Shown: positions 1 through 9,315, counted from the first letter of the stretch. The stretch: 64,000 bases of DNA from CALDTK01 sp963837005 (GCA_963837005.1 CAWIMC010000013.1:806001-870000); one strand, 5' to 3'. Numbers and translations: made by a program. Notes: generated from the letters alone by a model not told the origin.

Positions 1-282
1 TCGAGAGTTGGCGGCAGCGATAGGGACGGGGCTCGGCGGAGTTGCGATCAAGGCCTTGGCACAGCCTCAACATGGAGGACGCATCGGTGGCCTACAGAAT
101 GCCTAGAGCCTGCGGTTACGCAAAGTCAACTTCGCTTAGTGCAGAGACCTTGCGTGTAGTCGAGGCAATTCGAAAAGGCAACTTGCGCTGATTGAGGTTT
201 AGAAATTAAGGTGGTGGTTTGGGCCTACTCCTTAAGCAGGAAGCGATGGTTTGGCGGTGTCATCGTATTGTAACCCCCCCGG
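1..282. other. left edge, no assignable gene
   Basis: Two forward frames are open from the window edge (one stops at 106, another at 159), so the end of an upstream gene may lie here. Neither short peptide shows a motif I recognise, and I cannot choose between them. The rest of the stretch shows no gene. Confidence 0.3.
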
Positions 283-351
283 CCCCCCTTATTCTGTCGA
301 GCCCGCTGTGGCCGCTCCGCGTCCTGCGCGGGCTCGCCAGAACAAGGGGGG
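283..351. repeat. large intergenic hairpin A
   Basis: An inverted repeat of about 24 bp per arm with a few mismatches. The left arm is 283-306 (six C, then TTATTCTG) and the right arm is 328-351, with a roughly 21-base loop. It lies in the gene-poor stretch downstream of the TonB receptor, which reads leftward, so it could act in transcript ending, although no U tract follows it in that direction. Confidence 0.6.
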
Positions 352-365
352 AGGCGAACGCCCCC

Positions 366-465
366 GTGCACCGGCCTTGTGCACCGCCCTGTGCACCCGC
401 CTTGTGCACCGGCCCCCGTGCACCGGCCCCCGTGCACCGGCCCCCGTGCACCGGCCTTGTGCACC
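366..465. repeat. GTGCAC tandem array
   Basis: About eight copies of GTGCAC occur every 12-14 bases (near 366, 379, 391, 404, 418, 432, 446 and 459). They are separated by C-rich spacers of the type CGGCCCCC or CGGCCTT. Each hexamer is itself a palindrome. The array lies exactly between two large hairpins (283-351 and 515-588). No convincing coding potential is visible; the frames across it are low-complexity P/A/C/H peptides. Confidence 0.65.
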
Positions 466-514
466 GGTGTCGCGAGCGCCGCAGGCCCCCCGAGCGCAGC
501 GAGCCGAGACGCTC

Positions 515-588
515 GCCTCCCCCCTTGTTTCGATTTCGGCCGCGGAGCCGCGAAGCGGTTCGGGGGCCGAAATCGAAATAAGGGAGGC
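515..588. repeat. large intergenic hairpin B
   Basis: The left arm is about 515-540 and the right arm 566-588. Both carry the complementary core CGATTTCGGC / GCCGAAATCG and a C-rich/G-rich base. The outer part resembles that of hairpin A (C6-TTAT/TTGT), so the two may be relatives. Confidence 0.6.
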
Positions 589-737
589 GGGGGGGTACAA
601 CGCGTTTTGAGACAGCGCCCCCTCGGAAAATCCGCTTTACTTTTGAAACTCAAAAAGCGCAGAAGCCTGTCGCCCCAACACCCCCGCGGCAGCCCTTAAA
701 ATTGGTAATCCGAAATCGAGAATTGGTGCCGCAGGCG

Positions 738-3158
738 CTACTCTGCCCGCCTCATCACCTCCCCGCCTGCACTCTCTCTTCTTTCCCGCCCCTTCAGGTG
801 CCGATTCCCAAATTTGTACGTCACGTTCAACATGACAATATTCGTCTCCCAGGTATTGACGATGTTCATGCGCTGATCCTGGTAGCGAATGCGACCGTCG
901 TAAGGATTAAAAACTGGATTGTCCCAACTGACGCCGAGCGTTAATTGATCGTCCATGAGTTTACGCTCGACGCCGATGCTCGACCCGTAGATCGTGCCGT
1001 TTTGGAGGATGCCTTCCTGGCCACCGGTCTGAATCCAAAAATTCAACTCGGCCTTGAGTTTTAGCGGAAGCTCGACCGTTGCGTTGGCGAAACCGGTAAA
1101 GTTCCACGAGCCTTGGTCAAATTGCCCACCCAAAAATTCCGACTCATACAGGTTGTAATAGACCATGCCCCCGAAGTAGCCATCTGTCTTCGGGATAAAG
1201 CTTAAAGGCGCAAAGAGGTGTCCACCGTAGCGCGTGTACGTATCCAAGTTGCGATTATAGCCCTCGGTGATTTTGGTAACGGGGTTTTGCTCCGTCACCA
1301 GCGAGATCACGTCCGTCGTGCGGGAGTAGGCGAGCCGGAAGAAGGGCTGGCCCTCGTAGGTGAGCCCGAACTGTGCATTGTGCGAATATTCCGGCCGCAG
1401 CATCGTGTTGCCGCGCTGCACGGTGAGCGGGTCCATGAAGCGCACGAAGGGATTGAGCGAGGTGTAGTTCGGGCGATCGAGGCGGTAGCTATAGGCCAGG
1501 TTTGCGCCGATCTTGCCCTTGACGGGGAGGCTTACGCCAAAACTCGGGAAGAAGCCGTCGTAGTCGCGCGTGAAACTGGAGTCGGTCGTCACGTTCTCGC
1601 CGTCCACCAGGGTTCGCTCGTAGCGCAGGCCCGCGTTAAGGGTCACCTCGCCGAATTTCGCATCGGCCGACACATAGCCCGCCGCGATACCCTCGCGGTA
1701 GAGAAAGCGGTTGGTGAGGCCTGGGGCGTTGACGTACTCGCGCTCGGAGGCCATCGGGCGGCGCTCGGCGAGGAGGTCGGCATCCACGTCGGCATAAGAG
1801 TACTTGACACCGGTCTTGAGGCTCAGGCTGCGATCTGCGCCTGTTAGAGAGATAGGCTGCGTGTAGTCCCCCTGCCCGGCCATCACTCGTGTAAAGCCTT
1901 TTTCCGTGTTGCGGATGTCGTCGATGGGGCTGCCGAAGTCGCCACTGATGATTTGCGGTAGTGTGCTCAGCAGCCCATTCCTATCAAACGACCCGTAGCT
2001 AAAATCGGCCTCGAGCTTGCGGCCCGACGTATCGATCTTGAAACGGTAGTAGGCGTCGGCACCCATGTTGATGCGGCGCTGGTCGTTTCGGTTGGCGGTG
2101 CGTAAGTCGAAGAGTGGCTCCCCGGCGGAGATCGGATCGTCGAGCCCGATGCCACGGTACCCGAGCGAGCGGTTGACCCCCGTCGCGTCGTCGCGGGTGT
2201 GGCGGTAGCTACCGCTCAGGCCCACGGCGTGGCGCTCGGTGAGGTCGTAGTCCACACCCCCGCGGATGCTGGCCGTGTTCGGGAAGGAGGGCTCGATGTT
2301 GTCCTGCACGATGCGCGCGCCGCCTACCTCGCGGTCGAGTTGCAGTTGGTCGAAGCCCGAGCCGCGGCGGTAGCCCACCGAGCCGTAAGCGTTGAGTGGA
2401 CCGTCGCGGTGGCTCAGCTGCACGTTGCTGTTGAACTTGTCGTACGTACCGCGACCGAGGCCGAGTGTGGCCGTGCCGTTGGTCCCGAGGCGGACGTTCT
2501 TCTTCAGCACGATGTTGATGACACCCCCGTTGCCCTGTGCATCAAAGCTGGCCCCCGGCTGCGAGATCACTTCGATCTTGGAGATGTCGGAGGCCGGCAG
2601 ATCCTTGAGTAAGCTGTTGACGTCCATGTAGCGCGTCGGCTTGCCGTCGATGAGGATGGTCACGCCACTCGAACCCGCCATCGATACGTTGCCCTGCCGG
2701 ACGATGAGTCCCGGGACCTTTTGCATCAATTGGATCGCTGAGCCCGTCTGGCCCGTGATCGAGTTCTCGACGTTGACGATCATCTTGCCGGCCTCCTGCT
2801 CGAGGAAGGGCTTTTTGTAAGTGACGGTCGCGGTGGCGAGGGTTTTGGCGGAAGCCTCAAAGACTACGTCTCCCAGGTCTTTGTCCGCGCTCAGGTCGAA
2901 CGTTTCGGACGTGTAGTCTCCGTAGCCGATCATCGTAGCCTCCAGGTAGTAGCGACCGCTGTCGGCGGTGATGGTAATGCGCCCATCGAGGTCGGAGAGG
3001 TCCGCTTTCGCAAAAACAGAGTCCGCCGCATTCATCAGCAGCACGTTGACGAACTCGACGGGTGCACCCGAAGCTGGGTCGACGAAGCGAGCGGTGAGGG
3101 TTTGGGCGCTTGCGCAAAACGCGAAGAGGAGCAGTGGGAGGAGTAGGTGTATGCGCAT
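738..3158 (-). CDS. TonB-dependent outer membrane receptor
   Basis: An outer-membrane beta-barrel receptor of about 806 residues that would import an unknown ligand using TonB energy. The chosen start gives a clean signal peptide (MRIHLLLPLLLFAFCASAQ); the open frame extends further upstream but without a secretion signal. Residues about 20-100 look like a carboxypeptidase-regulatory-like beta-sandwich. A plug domain follows with VTILIDGKP and GNGGVINIVLKK near residues 155-210, then a long barrel of the outer-membrane beta-barrel (PF14905-like) type. No SusD partner is adjacent, so a SusC/SusD glycan system is unlikely. Two copies of the TTTT-hairpin motif lie within it (2843-2856 and 3003-3016). 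Confidence 0.9.
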   Translation of the reverse strand: MRIHLLLPLLLFAFCASAQTLTARFVDPASGAPVEFVNVLLMNAADSVFAKADLSDLDGRITITADSGRYYLEATMIGYGDYTSETFDLSADKDLGDVVFEASAKTLATATVTYKKPFLEQEAGKMIVNVENSITGQTGSAIQLMQKVPGLIVRQGNVSMAGSSGVTILIDGKPTRYMDVNSLLKDLPASDISKIEVISQPGASFDAQGNGGVINIVLKKNVRLGTNGTATLGLGRGTYDKFNSNVQLSHRDGPLNAYGSVGYRRGSGFDQLQLDREVGGARIVQDNIEPSFPNTASIRGGVDYDLTERHAVGLSGSYRHTRDDATGVNRSLGYRGIGLDDPISAGEPLFDLRTANRNDQRRINMGADAYYRFKIDTSGRKLEADFSYGSFDRNGLLSTLPQIISGDFGSPIDDIRNTEKGFTRVMAGQGDYTQPISLTGADRSLSLKTGVKYSYADVDADLLAERRPMASEREYVNAPGLTNRFLYREGIAAGYVSADAKFGEVTLNAGLRYERTLVDGENVTTDSSFTRDYDGFFPSFGVSLPVKGKIGANLAYSYRLDRPNYTSLNPFVRFMDPLTVQRGNTMLRPEYSHNAQFGLTYEGQPFFRLAYSRTTDVISLVTEQNPVTKITEGYNRNLDTYTRYGGHLFAPLSFIPKTDGYFGGMVYYNLYESEFLGGQFDQGSWNFTGFANATVELPLKLKAELNFWIQTGGQEGILQNGTIYGSSIGVERKLMDDQLTLGVSWDNPVFNPYDGRIRYQDQRMNIVNTWETNIVMLNVTYKFGNRHLKGRERRESAGGEVMRRAE

Positions 3159-3346
3159 CGGGACGGGGCTTGTGGCTCTCTCCCGACGTTTATCTGCCGG
3201 AAGTGTTACAAACATGGAGGACGGTAGACCCGTGCGGCCGCGTTGCATTCGACGAGCGGGGGAAATGCGGGGACGAGTGGGGGCGGCTTCGAACTCATCC
3301 ATTCCCGACAGCCTTTCACCTGGCGTACCCAAGCCAACCCACCGCC

Positions 3347-4342
3347 ATGCACGTCCGCCAACTCAACCAACTTTCCGTCTCCGCTATTGGCCTCGGCTGC
3401 ATGGGGATGAGCGAGTTTTACGGAAGTGAGGAAGACCGCTCTGATGAAGCCTCCCTGCGGGTCATCGACAAAGCGCTGGAACTGGGCTGCAACTTCCTGG
3501 ACACCGCCGATATGTATGGCCCCTTCACCAACGAAACCCTGGTTGGCAAGGCCATCAAGGGGCGGCGTGACCAAGTGACGCTCGCTACCAAATTTGGCAT
3601 CGTCCGCGACCAAGACAAATCCATGCGCGGCATCTCTGGGACTCCGTCGTACGTCCGCGAGGCCTGCAACGCGAGCCTCGAGCGACTCGGCGTCGAGCAC
3701 ATCGATCTGTACTACCTCCACCGCGTCGACCCTTTGGTCCCGATCGAAGATACCGTGGGCGCGATGGCGCGCCTCGTCGAGCTCGGTAAAGTGCGCTACA
3801 TAGGCCTTTCCGAAGTCTCTGCCGAGACCCTGCGCCGCGCGAATGCCGTCCACCCGATCACGGCCGTGCAGAGCGAATACAGCCTGTGGTCGCGCGACAT
3901 CGAGGGCGCGGGCGGCGTCCTGGAGACCTGTCGCGAGTTGGGCGTCGGACTAGTCGCCTACAGTCCACTGGGGCGCGGCTTCCTGACCGGAGAGATCAAG
4001 TCCGTCGACGACCTCGATAAAGACGACTACCGCCACAGTAGCCCACGCTTCATGGGTGCCAACTTCGACCGCAACATGGCATTGGTGGAGTCGGTCAAGC
4101 AAATAGCCGAGAAGTACGACGCGACGCCTGCGCAGGTGGCGCTCGCCTGGGTGCTCTCGCGCGGCAACGATATCGTCCCGATCCCGGGAACGAAGAAGGA
4201 CAAGTTCCTGAAGGAAAATCTGGCCGCGGAGCACTTGGCGATCAGCACCGCGGACCTGGCGGTACTGACGGCCGCCTTCCCGGCGGGTGCGGTGGCCGGG
4301 GAGCGGTATACCGAGGCGAGTATGCGGAGTGTGCAACGGTGA
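3347..4342 (+). CDS. aldo/keto reductase
   Basis: NADPH-dependent carbonyl reductase of the aldo/keto reductase superfamily, 331 residues, cytosolic. The catalytic tetrad is visible as Asp52 and Tyr57 (DTADMYG), Lys82 (ATKFG) and His125 (YLHRVD). The cofactor end is seen in IPGTKK near the C-terminus. Length and motifs fit the YajO/AKR13-like group. The ATG at 3347 is preferred because the longer upstream frame is arginine-rich filler that overlaps the start region of the divergent receptor gene. The native substrate cannot be read from sequence. Confidence 0.92.
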   Translation: MHVRQLNQLSVSAIGLGCMGMSEFYGSEEDRSDEASLRVIDKALELGCNFLDTADMYGPFTNETLVGKAIKGRRDQVTLATKFGIVRDQDKSMRGISGTPSYVREACNASLERLGVEHIDLYYLHRVDPLVPIEDTVGAMARLVELGKVRYIGLSEVSAETLRRANAVHPITAVQSEYSLWSRDIEGAGGVLETCRELGVGLVAYSPLGRGFLTGEIKSVDDLDKDDYRHSSPRFMGANFDRNMALVESVKQIAEKYDATPAQVALAWVLSRGNDIVPIPGTKKDKFLKENLAAEHLAISTADLAVLTAAFPAGAVAGERYTEASMRSVQR

Positions 4343-4452
4343 GGTACGTTTTGCGCTCGACGCCTCACCCGCGGCCGCGTAACGCCTCGCGGACTTGCTC
4401 CTAGCGCGGTGCCCAACTAGCCCGTGGCACAAATCTTGTCCCCGCGTAGGTC

Positions 4453-5847
4453 ATGGCGCCGCTCCGCAAAACGACCAAGCCCTATCCCCAACGCACTCAC
4501 GTGATGATTGCCGCAGCTTTAGTGGTAGCCGTCAACATCGTCGCCGGGCTCTACTTCGTCCACGGAATCCTGAATCTGCGCGTCACCGACGGGGAGATCA
4601 TCAACGTGGCCGGCCGCCAGCGGATGCTGAGCCAGCGCCTCCTCGCCTACGCCTACATCGTGTCCGCTGATCCCGACGACGCAAGCGCGGGTGCTGAACT
4701 GAGCGCCGTGGCCGCCAAGTGGAAGCACGCCCACCGTACGCTCCTCGACGCCGGCGACGACCCGAGCCCCGGGGGCAAACCGAAGCCGTGGCACGGGCAC
4801 CTCCAATCGCTGAGCCCGAATATCGAGAGTACAATTACCCTGCTGCCGGCGCTCCGCAACGGAGAGGCGCTCGCGCTGAAGAGGCTCTCCGGAGAGATCG
4901 AGTCCTTCCTCCCGGAGATGGACGCGGTCGTGAACGAGATGTCTACGCTCCTGACGGACGAACTGGCCTGGATGCAGCGCGTGAGCATCGTCGTCACGGG
5001 GATGATGCTCGTGATCCTAGTCGCGTTAATCAACGGGTATCTCCTCCCGGCGCACCGCCAGCGCGAGGCCCTCGTAGAAAAGGTCGTCGCGCAGAGGGAC
5101 CTCCTCGAGCGACGCTACGAGCAGCTCGCGCAGGCCAACGAGGGACTCAATCAGTTCATGCACGTCGCGTCTCACGATATGAAGACGCCCCTGCGCAGCA
5201 TCGGGAGTTTCGCCGGCCTCATCCAGCGCCGCTACGGCTACCAACTCGGCGCCGAGGCGACGGAGTACTTCGGGTTCATCAAGGACTGTGCGAGCAGCAT
5301 GAACCGGGTCCTCGATGACCTCGTGGCCTACAACTCCGCTGGATTCGTGCGCGAGCGGACCGAGGTGGACCTCGACGCCGTCTTGCGCGAGGTGCGGACC
5401 AATTTGAGCGCCGACCTGATGGAGAGCAGCACCACCATCGAGTTCGGCGTCCTCGGTAAGGCAAGCGCTAGTCATGTGGTCGCGGTACAGGTGCTGCAGA
5501 ACCTGGTCCGGAATGCGATCGTCCACCGGGAGTATGACCGACCCTGCGTGGTCCGCATTAGGCGCGATGGGCACCAGCTCCACGTCGCGGACAATGGCGT
5601 CGGGCTTTCGGAGGCGTACCGAGATAAAGTGTTCGAGCCCTTCCAGCGCGTCGGCGATCTTACGCGGCCCGGCTCGGGGATTGGCCTGGCGATCTGTCGC
5701 AAGCTGCTAGGCAGTATCGGGGGCGGGATCGACTACCGGGGGGAGGTAGGGGTCGGGACGACGTTCGTTGTGACGTTTGCGGTCGCGCGTGGCGCCGAGG
5801 TTAAGGCAGGCGCGAGGGTTGCGTTCGTCGGTGCGGAATTGGCTTGA
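4453..5847 (+). CDS. sensor histidine kinase with PilJ-like sensor
   Basis: A membrane histidine kinase of 464 residues. An N-terminal transmembrane helix (about 17-38) is followed by a PilJ/NarX-type helical sensor with the typical GRQRMLSQRLL sequence, then a second membrane helix near 178-196. A HisKA domain follows with phospho-acceptor His241 (ASHDMKTPLRS) and a HATPase_c domain (LQNLVRNAI, DNGVGL, GSGIGLAICRK). No receiver domain or response regulator is adjacent, so it is an orphan here. Confidence 0.92.
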   Translation: MAPLRKTTKPYPQRTHVMIAAALVVAVNIVAGLYFVHGILNLRVTDGEIINVAGRQRMLSQRLLAYAYIVSADPDDASAGAELSAVAAKWKHAHRTLLDAGDDPSPGGKPKPWHGHLQSLSPNIESTITLLPALRNGEALALKRLSGEIESFLPEMDAVVNEMSTLLTDELAWMQRVSIVVTGMMLVILVALINGYLLPAHRQREALVEKVVAQRDLLERRYEQLAQANEGLNQFMHVASHDMKTPLRSIGSFAGLIQRRYGYQLGAEATEYFGFIKDCASSMNRVLDDLVAYNSAGFVRERTEVDLDAVLREVRTNLSADLMESSTTIEFGVLGKASASHVVAVQVLQNLVRNAIVHREYDRPCVVRIRRDGHQLHVADNGVGLSEAYRDKVFEPFQRVGDLTRPGSGIGLAICRKLLGSIGGGIDYRGEVGVGTTFVVTFAVARGAEVKAGARVAFVGAELA

Positions 5848-5972
5848 GGAGAGCATGCTCGCTCCCGTGGGGATAACGCAGTTGGCAGCTGGTCAACACG
5901 GGCAATCCGCGGGGCACCGAACACCCCCGCCCCACCTCAGTTGCTGCTAAGTGCACCCCCCACCCGGACTCC

Positions 5973-6722
5973 ATGCGCAAATTCATCTACACCCTCATCA
6001 GCATCATTGCCGTGGCCGTGGCCGTCGGCTCGACGCTGTCCCTGCTTACCGACACCCCAAATCGCTACCTCAAGTTCCTCGACTTCCCGAGGTTGCAATT
6101 CTTCTGGGTGGCGCTGGTGTCGATCCCGCTCTTCGCGATGCTCACGCGGCGCTGGCGCTGGTACGACGGACTGCTGGTGCTCGGTCTCGTGGCCGGCGTC
6201 GGCATCCAGGGCTACTACCTCATCAACTACACCACCCTCGTCGGGGAGAGTGTGCCGGACGTGACCGACGCCACCCAAGGCGATCCACGCCTATCGCTGC
6301 TCATCGTCAACGTCAAGATGAAGAACCGTGACGCCGCCCCGATAGTCGCATTCATCAACGAACAGGACGCGGACGTGGTGATCGCCATGGAGACCGATAG
6401 CTGGTGGGACCAACAGTTGTCCAACGTACAGGAGCGCTATCCTTACGGTCACGAGGTCATCAACGACGCGACCTACGGCATGGTGGTCTACAGTAAACTG
6501 CCCCTCAGCCAGACCCAAACACACTACCTCCAGCACGACAACGTGCCCTCCGTGGAGACGGTGCTGGACGTTGCCCGGCGCGCGCGACGTGCGCCTCTTC
6601 GCCATGCACCCGGTGCCTCCGTCGCGCTTCAAGGACCTGCCCGACAACAAGGGCGAGAACGAGGTCGAGTTCATCAAGGCCGGCGAGATGGCCACGCGGA
6701 GCGCCGAGCCCGTCATCATCGC
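5973..6722 (+). pseudogene. truncated, frameshifted EEP-family membrane hydrolase
   Basis: N-terminal part of an endonuclease/exonuclease/phosphatase-family protein. Three membrane helices come first (about residues 4-25, 44-60 and 65-85), then the start of the EEP domain (LLIVNVKMKN, ADVVIAMETD). The reading frame changes near 6570: YLQHDNVPSVETVLD is in one frame and RDVRLFAMHPVPPSRFKDL in another. The domain then stops near KAGEMATRSAEPVIIA, exactly where the family's catalytic GDFN segment is expected, and runs into inositol-phosphate-synthase sequence. It therefore lacks the active site. The breaks are either real decay or a misassembly. Confidence 0.7.
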
Positions 6723-7029
6723 CGAGCGCATGCAGCTCAAGGTCAACTTCCTTTGCAAGGACTCGATCCTGGCCGCGCCCCTCGCCATCGAGATCGCGCG
6801 CTGCCTGGACCTCGCCCAGCGCAAGGGCCAGGGGGGCGTCGTGGAGGAAATGGGCTGCTTCTTCAAGGCCCCCGCTACCCAAGACGGCAGACCGCCCCTA
6901 CACGCCTTCCCCGAGCAGCAGCGCATCCTCGTCGAGTGGCTCGAGGCGACGAGCGGCAAGGCCGACGTCGAGCCGGCCACCGAAACTACGCACGCCGAGG
7001 TGCCCGTCCTCTCCGAAGCTACAGCCTAG
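6722..7029 (+). pseudogene. ino1: C-terminal fragment of inositol-3-phosphate synthase
   Basis: About 100 residues match the C-terminal end of myo-inositol-1-phosphate synthase (VNFLCKDSILAAPLAIEIAR, GGVVEEMGCFFKAP). The NAD-binding Rossmann region and catalytic core, about 300 residues in the family, are missing. The fragment is fused in frame to the truncated EEP protein upstream. It ends at a TAG that overlaps a GTG start of the next gene (TAGTG), the arrangement expected of an operon. If the cluster is functional, an intact copy should exist in relatives or elsewhere in the genome. Confidence 0.65.
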
Positions 7030-8040
7030 TGGTTGCGTTGTTTACTGCCCTCCAGGACCTGAAGCGGCAACACCCCGCACACTACGACGGCGACTCGATC
7101 GCGACGAACCTGTTCCGGCGGGCGTGGCATGAGTTGCTCGAGGGTGAAGACGCGACCCAGGTCGCCGACGAGATCAGTGCCCTGGCCATCGCGCAAATCC
7201 TCTTCCCCGGCTGCGACGAAGGCTTTTGGCCGGCGGCGGAAATTGCGGAAAGTGAGGCCGTGCGGCTGATGCAGGCGGCGGTGCGCGAGAGTGCTGGAGA
7301 TTTTGTGCATCCAGTTCAGCTCGAAGAGCTTTACGAAGGGATAGGGCGTTGGGGGCGCGTTCGACTGGCTCTGCCAGCGCGCCCAACGGCCCCCTCAGCC
7401 CCCACAGAAGAGCGCACTCGCAGAGCGAGCCAAACGCGCTCTATAGCCCCCTCAGCCCCCACAGAAGAGCGCACTCGCAGAGCGAGCCAAACGCGCCCCG
7501 CCCTCGACCTCCTCTGCCGCCAGCCCCGCGCCGGCGCCACGCGCCCCGGCTACCAACGCCTCGTCCTCGTCCCGGCCGAACTTCACAGCGAACACTGCCT
7601 CCTCACGGCCGTCTACGCCTATCTCTCCGCCGAGGGCTACGGTGCAGATCGCGGCGTGGCCTTCCTCGCCGGTCTGGCGCACCACCTGCACAACGCCCTG
7701 CTGCCGGACTGCGGTTTCGCAGGCGAAATTCTGCTGGGAGAGCATTTAGCAGGCGTCATCGCGACGGGTCGTGCGCGTGCCCTGGCACAGCTACCCGAAG
7801 CGCTTGCCGAGCATACACGCGCGGCGCTTCGCTTCCACGAGACCATCGACACCCCCGAAGGTCGCGCCATCAGCGCCGGGGACGTGCTCGACCGCGTGCT
7901 CGACGTCAAGTGGCGCACGCGCGCCGCGGCCGTGCTCGACGCGCGACATCCTCGACGATTTGGACCTCGTGCACGCCGGCCCGCTAAAGGAATTTCAGAC
8001 CGACCTTCTCGCCAAAACAGGATTATGGACGGCGAGCTAG
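7029..8040 (+). pseudogene. HD-superfamily-like protein, frameshifted
   Basis: Start GTG at 7029 overlaps the preceding stop. The first ~115 residues are an unassigned helical region, followed by a repeat-derived insertion (7347-7503). The following region resembles an HD-domain fold (VFLAGLAHHLHNALLPDCGFAG, a long helix pair, RAISAGDVLDRVLDVKW), with HH where the HD pair is usual. The frame shifts near 7941. The other frame gives the natural end RDILDDLDLVHAGPLKEFQ... stopping at 8040, so one base is missing or lost. Read literally, the shifted frame instead fuses to the methyltransferase downstream. Function unknown; HD assignment is moderate. Confidence 0.5.
7347..7503 (+). repeat. hairpin plus 57-bp tandem duplication inside a gene
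   Basis: 7347-7389 folds as a hairpin (CGTTGGGGGCGCG / CGCGCCCAACG arms). Its loop holds GTTCGACTGGCTC, the arm sequence of intergenic hairpins elsewhere in this cluster. Directly after it, 7390-7446 and 7447-7503 are two nearly identical 57-bp copies, adding 19 residues each (APSAPTEERTRRASQTR). The length is a multiple of three, so the reading frame is kept. Confidence 0.75.
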
Positions 8041-9302
8041 CTTTTGGTGACTTTAACTTCGGCGACAAGGGCGGCATGGACACCTCTCACCATGTCGAGA
8101 TGCCGGGCGGGTACGCGCTCATTGGGCCGCACTACTACGATCACTACGACGAAGGCCTGCGGGTCTCCTCGCCAAATATTCTCACTGACGGGCGGGACGA
8201 GTACCCTGTGGTCGACGGCATACCATACCTGATTGTCGAGAGTACGCGACCGGGGCTGGAAGGCCTACGCGAGCGCGCCTGTGCAGCCCTGCGAGCCGGC
8301 GACGAGGAGGCGGCCCTGCGGCTGCTGCTCCGCGACCAAGATCGCTTCTCGCCGACGGAGCCGCCCTCGCAAACGGCGATTGATGAACTGCTGCGGCGCC
8401 GCGACGAAATCACCCTCCGCGAGGCAATGGCCTTGCTCAACTACGGCGCCGTCGCGGACTACTTCGCCCATCGGTGGAGTTCGCCGACGTTTCAGAGTGG
8501 CCTGTCGCTGCTCGAGCGGGCGGCGCTGCCGTCGCGGCCGGTGCTGGAGGTGGCCTGCGGCATCGGGCACTTTCTGCGGCACATGGAGGGACAAGGTTAC
8601 GCGGCAGTTGGGGTGGACATCGTGTGGTCGAAGCTGTGGCTGGCGCGGCATTTCCTTGGGGTGAAGGGGCCGCTGGTGTGCGCGGATATCGAGCGCTCGC
8701 CGGTGCTGTACCCGGGCTGGTCGGCGGAGCAGGCGAGTCTGCCGCACACGGTCTTGTGCCACGATGCCTTCTACTTCTTTGAGGACAAACGGCGGGCCTG
8801 GACCAACTTAATGATGGCCTCGAACCGCGGCACAACGATCTGTGGGCACGTACACACGCGGGGGGATCGACACGAGGCGGGTTTTGCCGAAAGGCTCCAA
8901 GACTACCGGCAGTACGTCCCGAAGCACATCGACCTGCTCGACGACCACTCGCAGGCTTATACTTACGTCTCTCGCGAAAGCCGCAACCCCCTGGCTACCG
9001 AGCGGAGTACCGCCGCTGCGTGGGTAGAGGGCCGCAAGCTGCGCAACGTCCGTGACCTCCGTCCGTCGCGTGAGCAACTGCGCGTCAATCCCTTGCTCAC
9101 CGCCGATGGCGAGATCGACTGGCCGAGCGATGGCTGGCGTGAGGAGTTCGAGGCGGATTCCGAGGCTTCGGCCTGCGCAGGTCTGGAGGCTTTCGCCAAA
9201 ACGCAACACGTGCGCGCGCTCGTAGCCAGCGGACGAGCCGGCGATCGACACGTTGACCGAGAAGCGAATTGTCCGAGTGTTACCGACACCGTGTGCTACT
9301 AG
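8025..9302 (+). CDS. SAM-dependent methyltransferase with Trm112-like N-terminus
   Basis: Probable class I methyltransferase of about 425 residues. The ATG at 8025 overlaps the end of the HD-like gene by 16 bases; ATG 8076 is an alternative. A short Trm112/UPF0434-like segment (DEYPVVDGIPYLIVES) lies near residues 60-75. The SAM-binding motif I is VLEVACGIGHF near residue 175, with VGVDIVWSKLWLARHF following as motif II. The acceptor is unknown. It reads into the Gfo/Idh gene with a 13-base gap, as one operon. Confidence 0.8.
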   Translation: MDGELAFGDFNFGDKGGMDTSHHVEMPGGYALIGPHYYDHYDEGLRVSSPNILTDGRDEYPVVDGIPYLIVESTRPGLEGLRERACAALRAGDEEAALRLLLRDQDRFSPTEPPSQTAIDELLRRRDEITLREAMALLNYGAVADYFAHRWSSPTFQSGLSLLERAALPSRPVLEVACGIGHFLRHMEGQGYAAVGVDIVWSKLWLARHFLGVKGPLVCADIERSPVLYPGWSAEQASLPHTVLCHDAFYFFEDKRRAWTNLMMASNRGTTICGHVHTRGDRHEAGFAERLQDYRQYVPKHIDLLDDHSQAYTYVSRESRNPLATERSTAAAWVEGRKLRNVRDLRPSREQLRVNPLLTADGEIDWPSDGWREEFEADSEASACAGLEAFAKTQHVRALVASGRAGDRHVDREANCPSVTDTVCY

Positions 9303-9315
9303 ACCTACCCGAGCG

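Noticed and set aside
366..473. CRISPR array
   Set aside because: Spacing of 12-14 bases is far too short, the spacers are near-identical, and no cas genes are present.
8003..8017. TTTT-hairpin copy at the end of the HD-like gene
   Set aside because: On the minus strand it reads TTTTGGCGAGAAGG; the right arm does not pair, so it is not counted.
5973..9302. A single 1109-residue multidomain protein
   Set aside because: The frame is continuous only because of two frameshifts; the parts belong to at least three genes.
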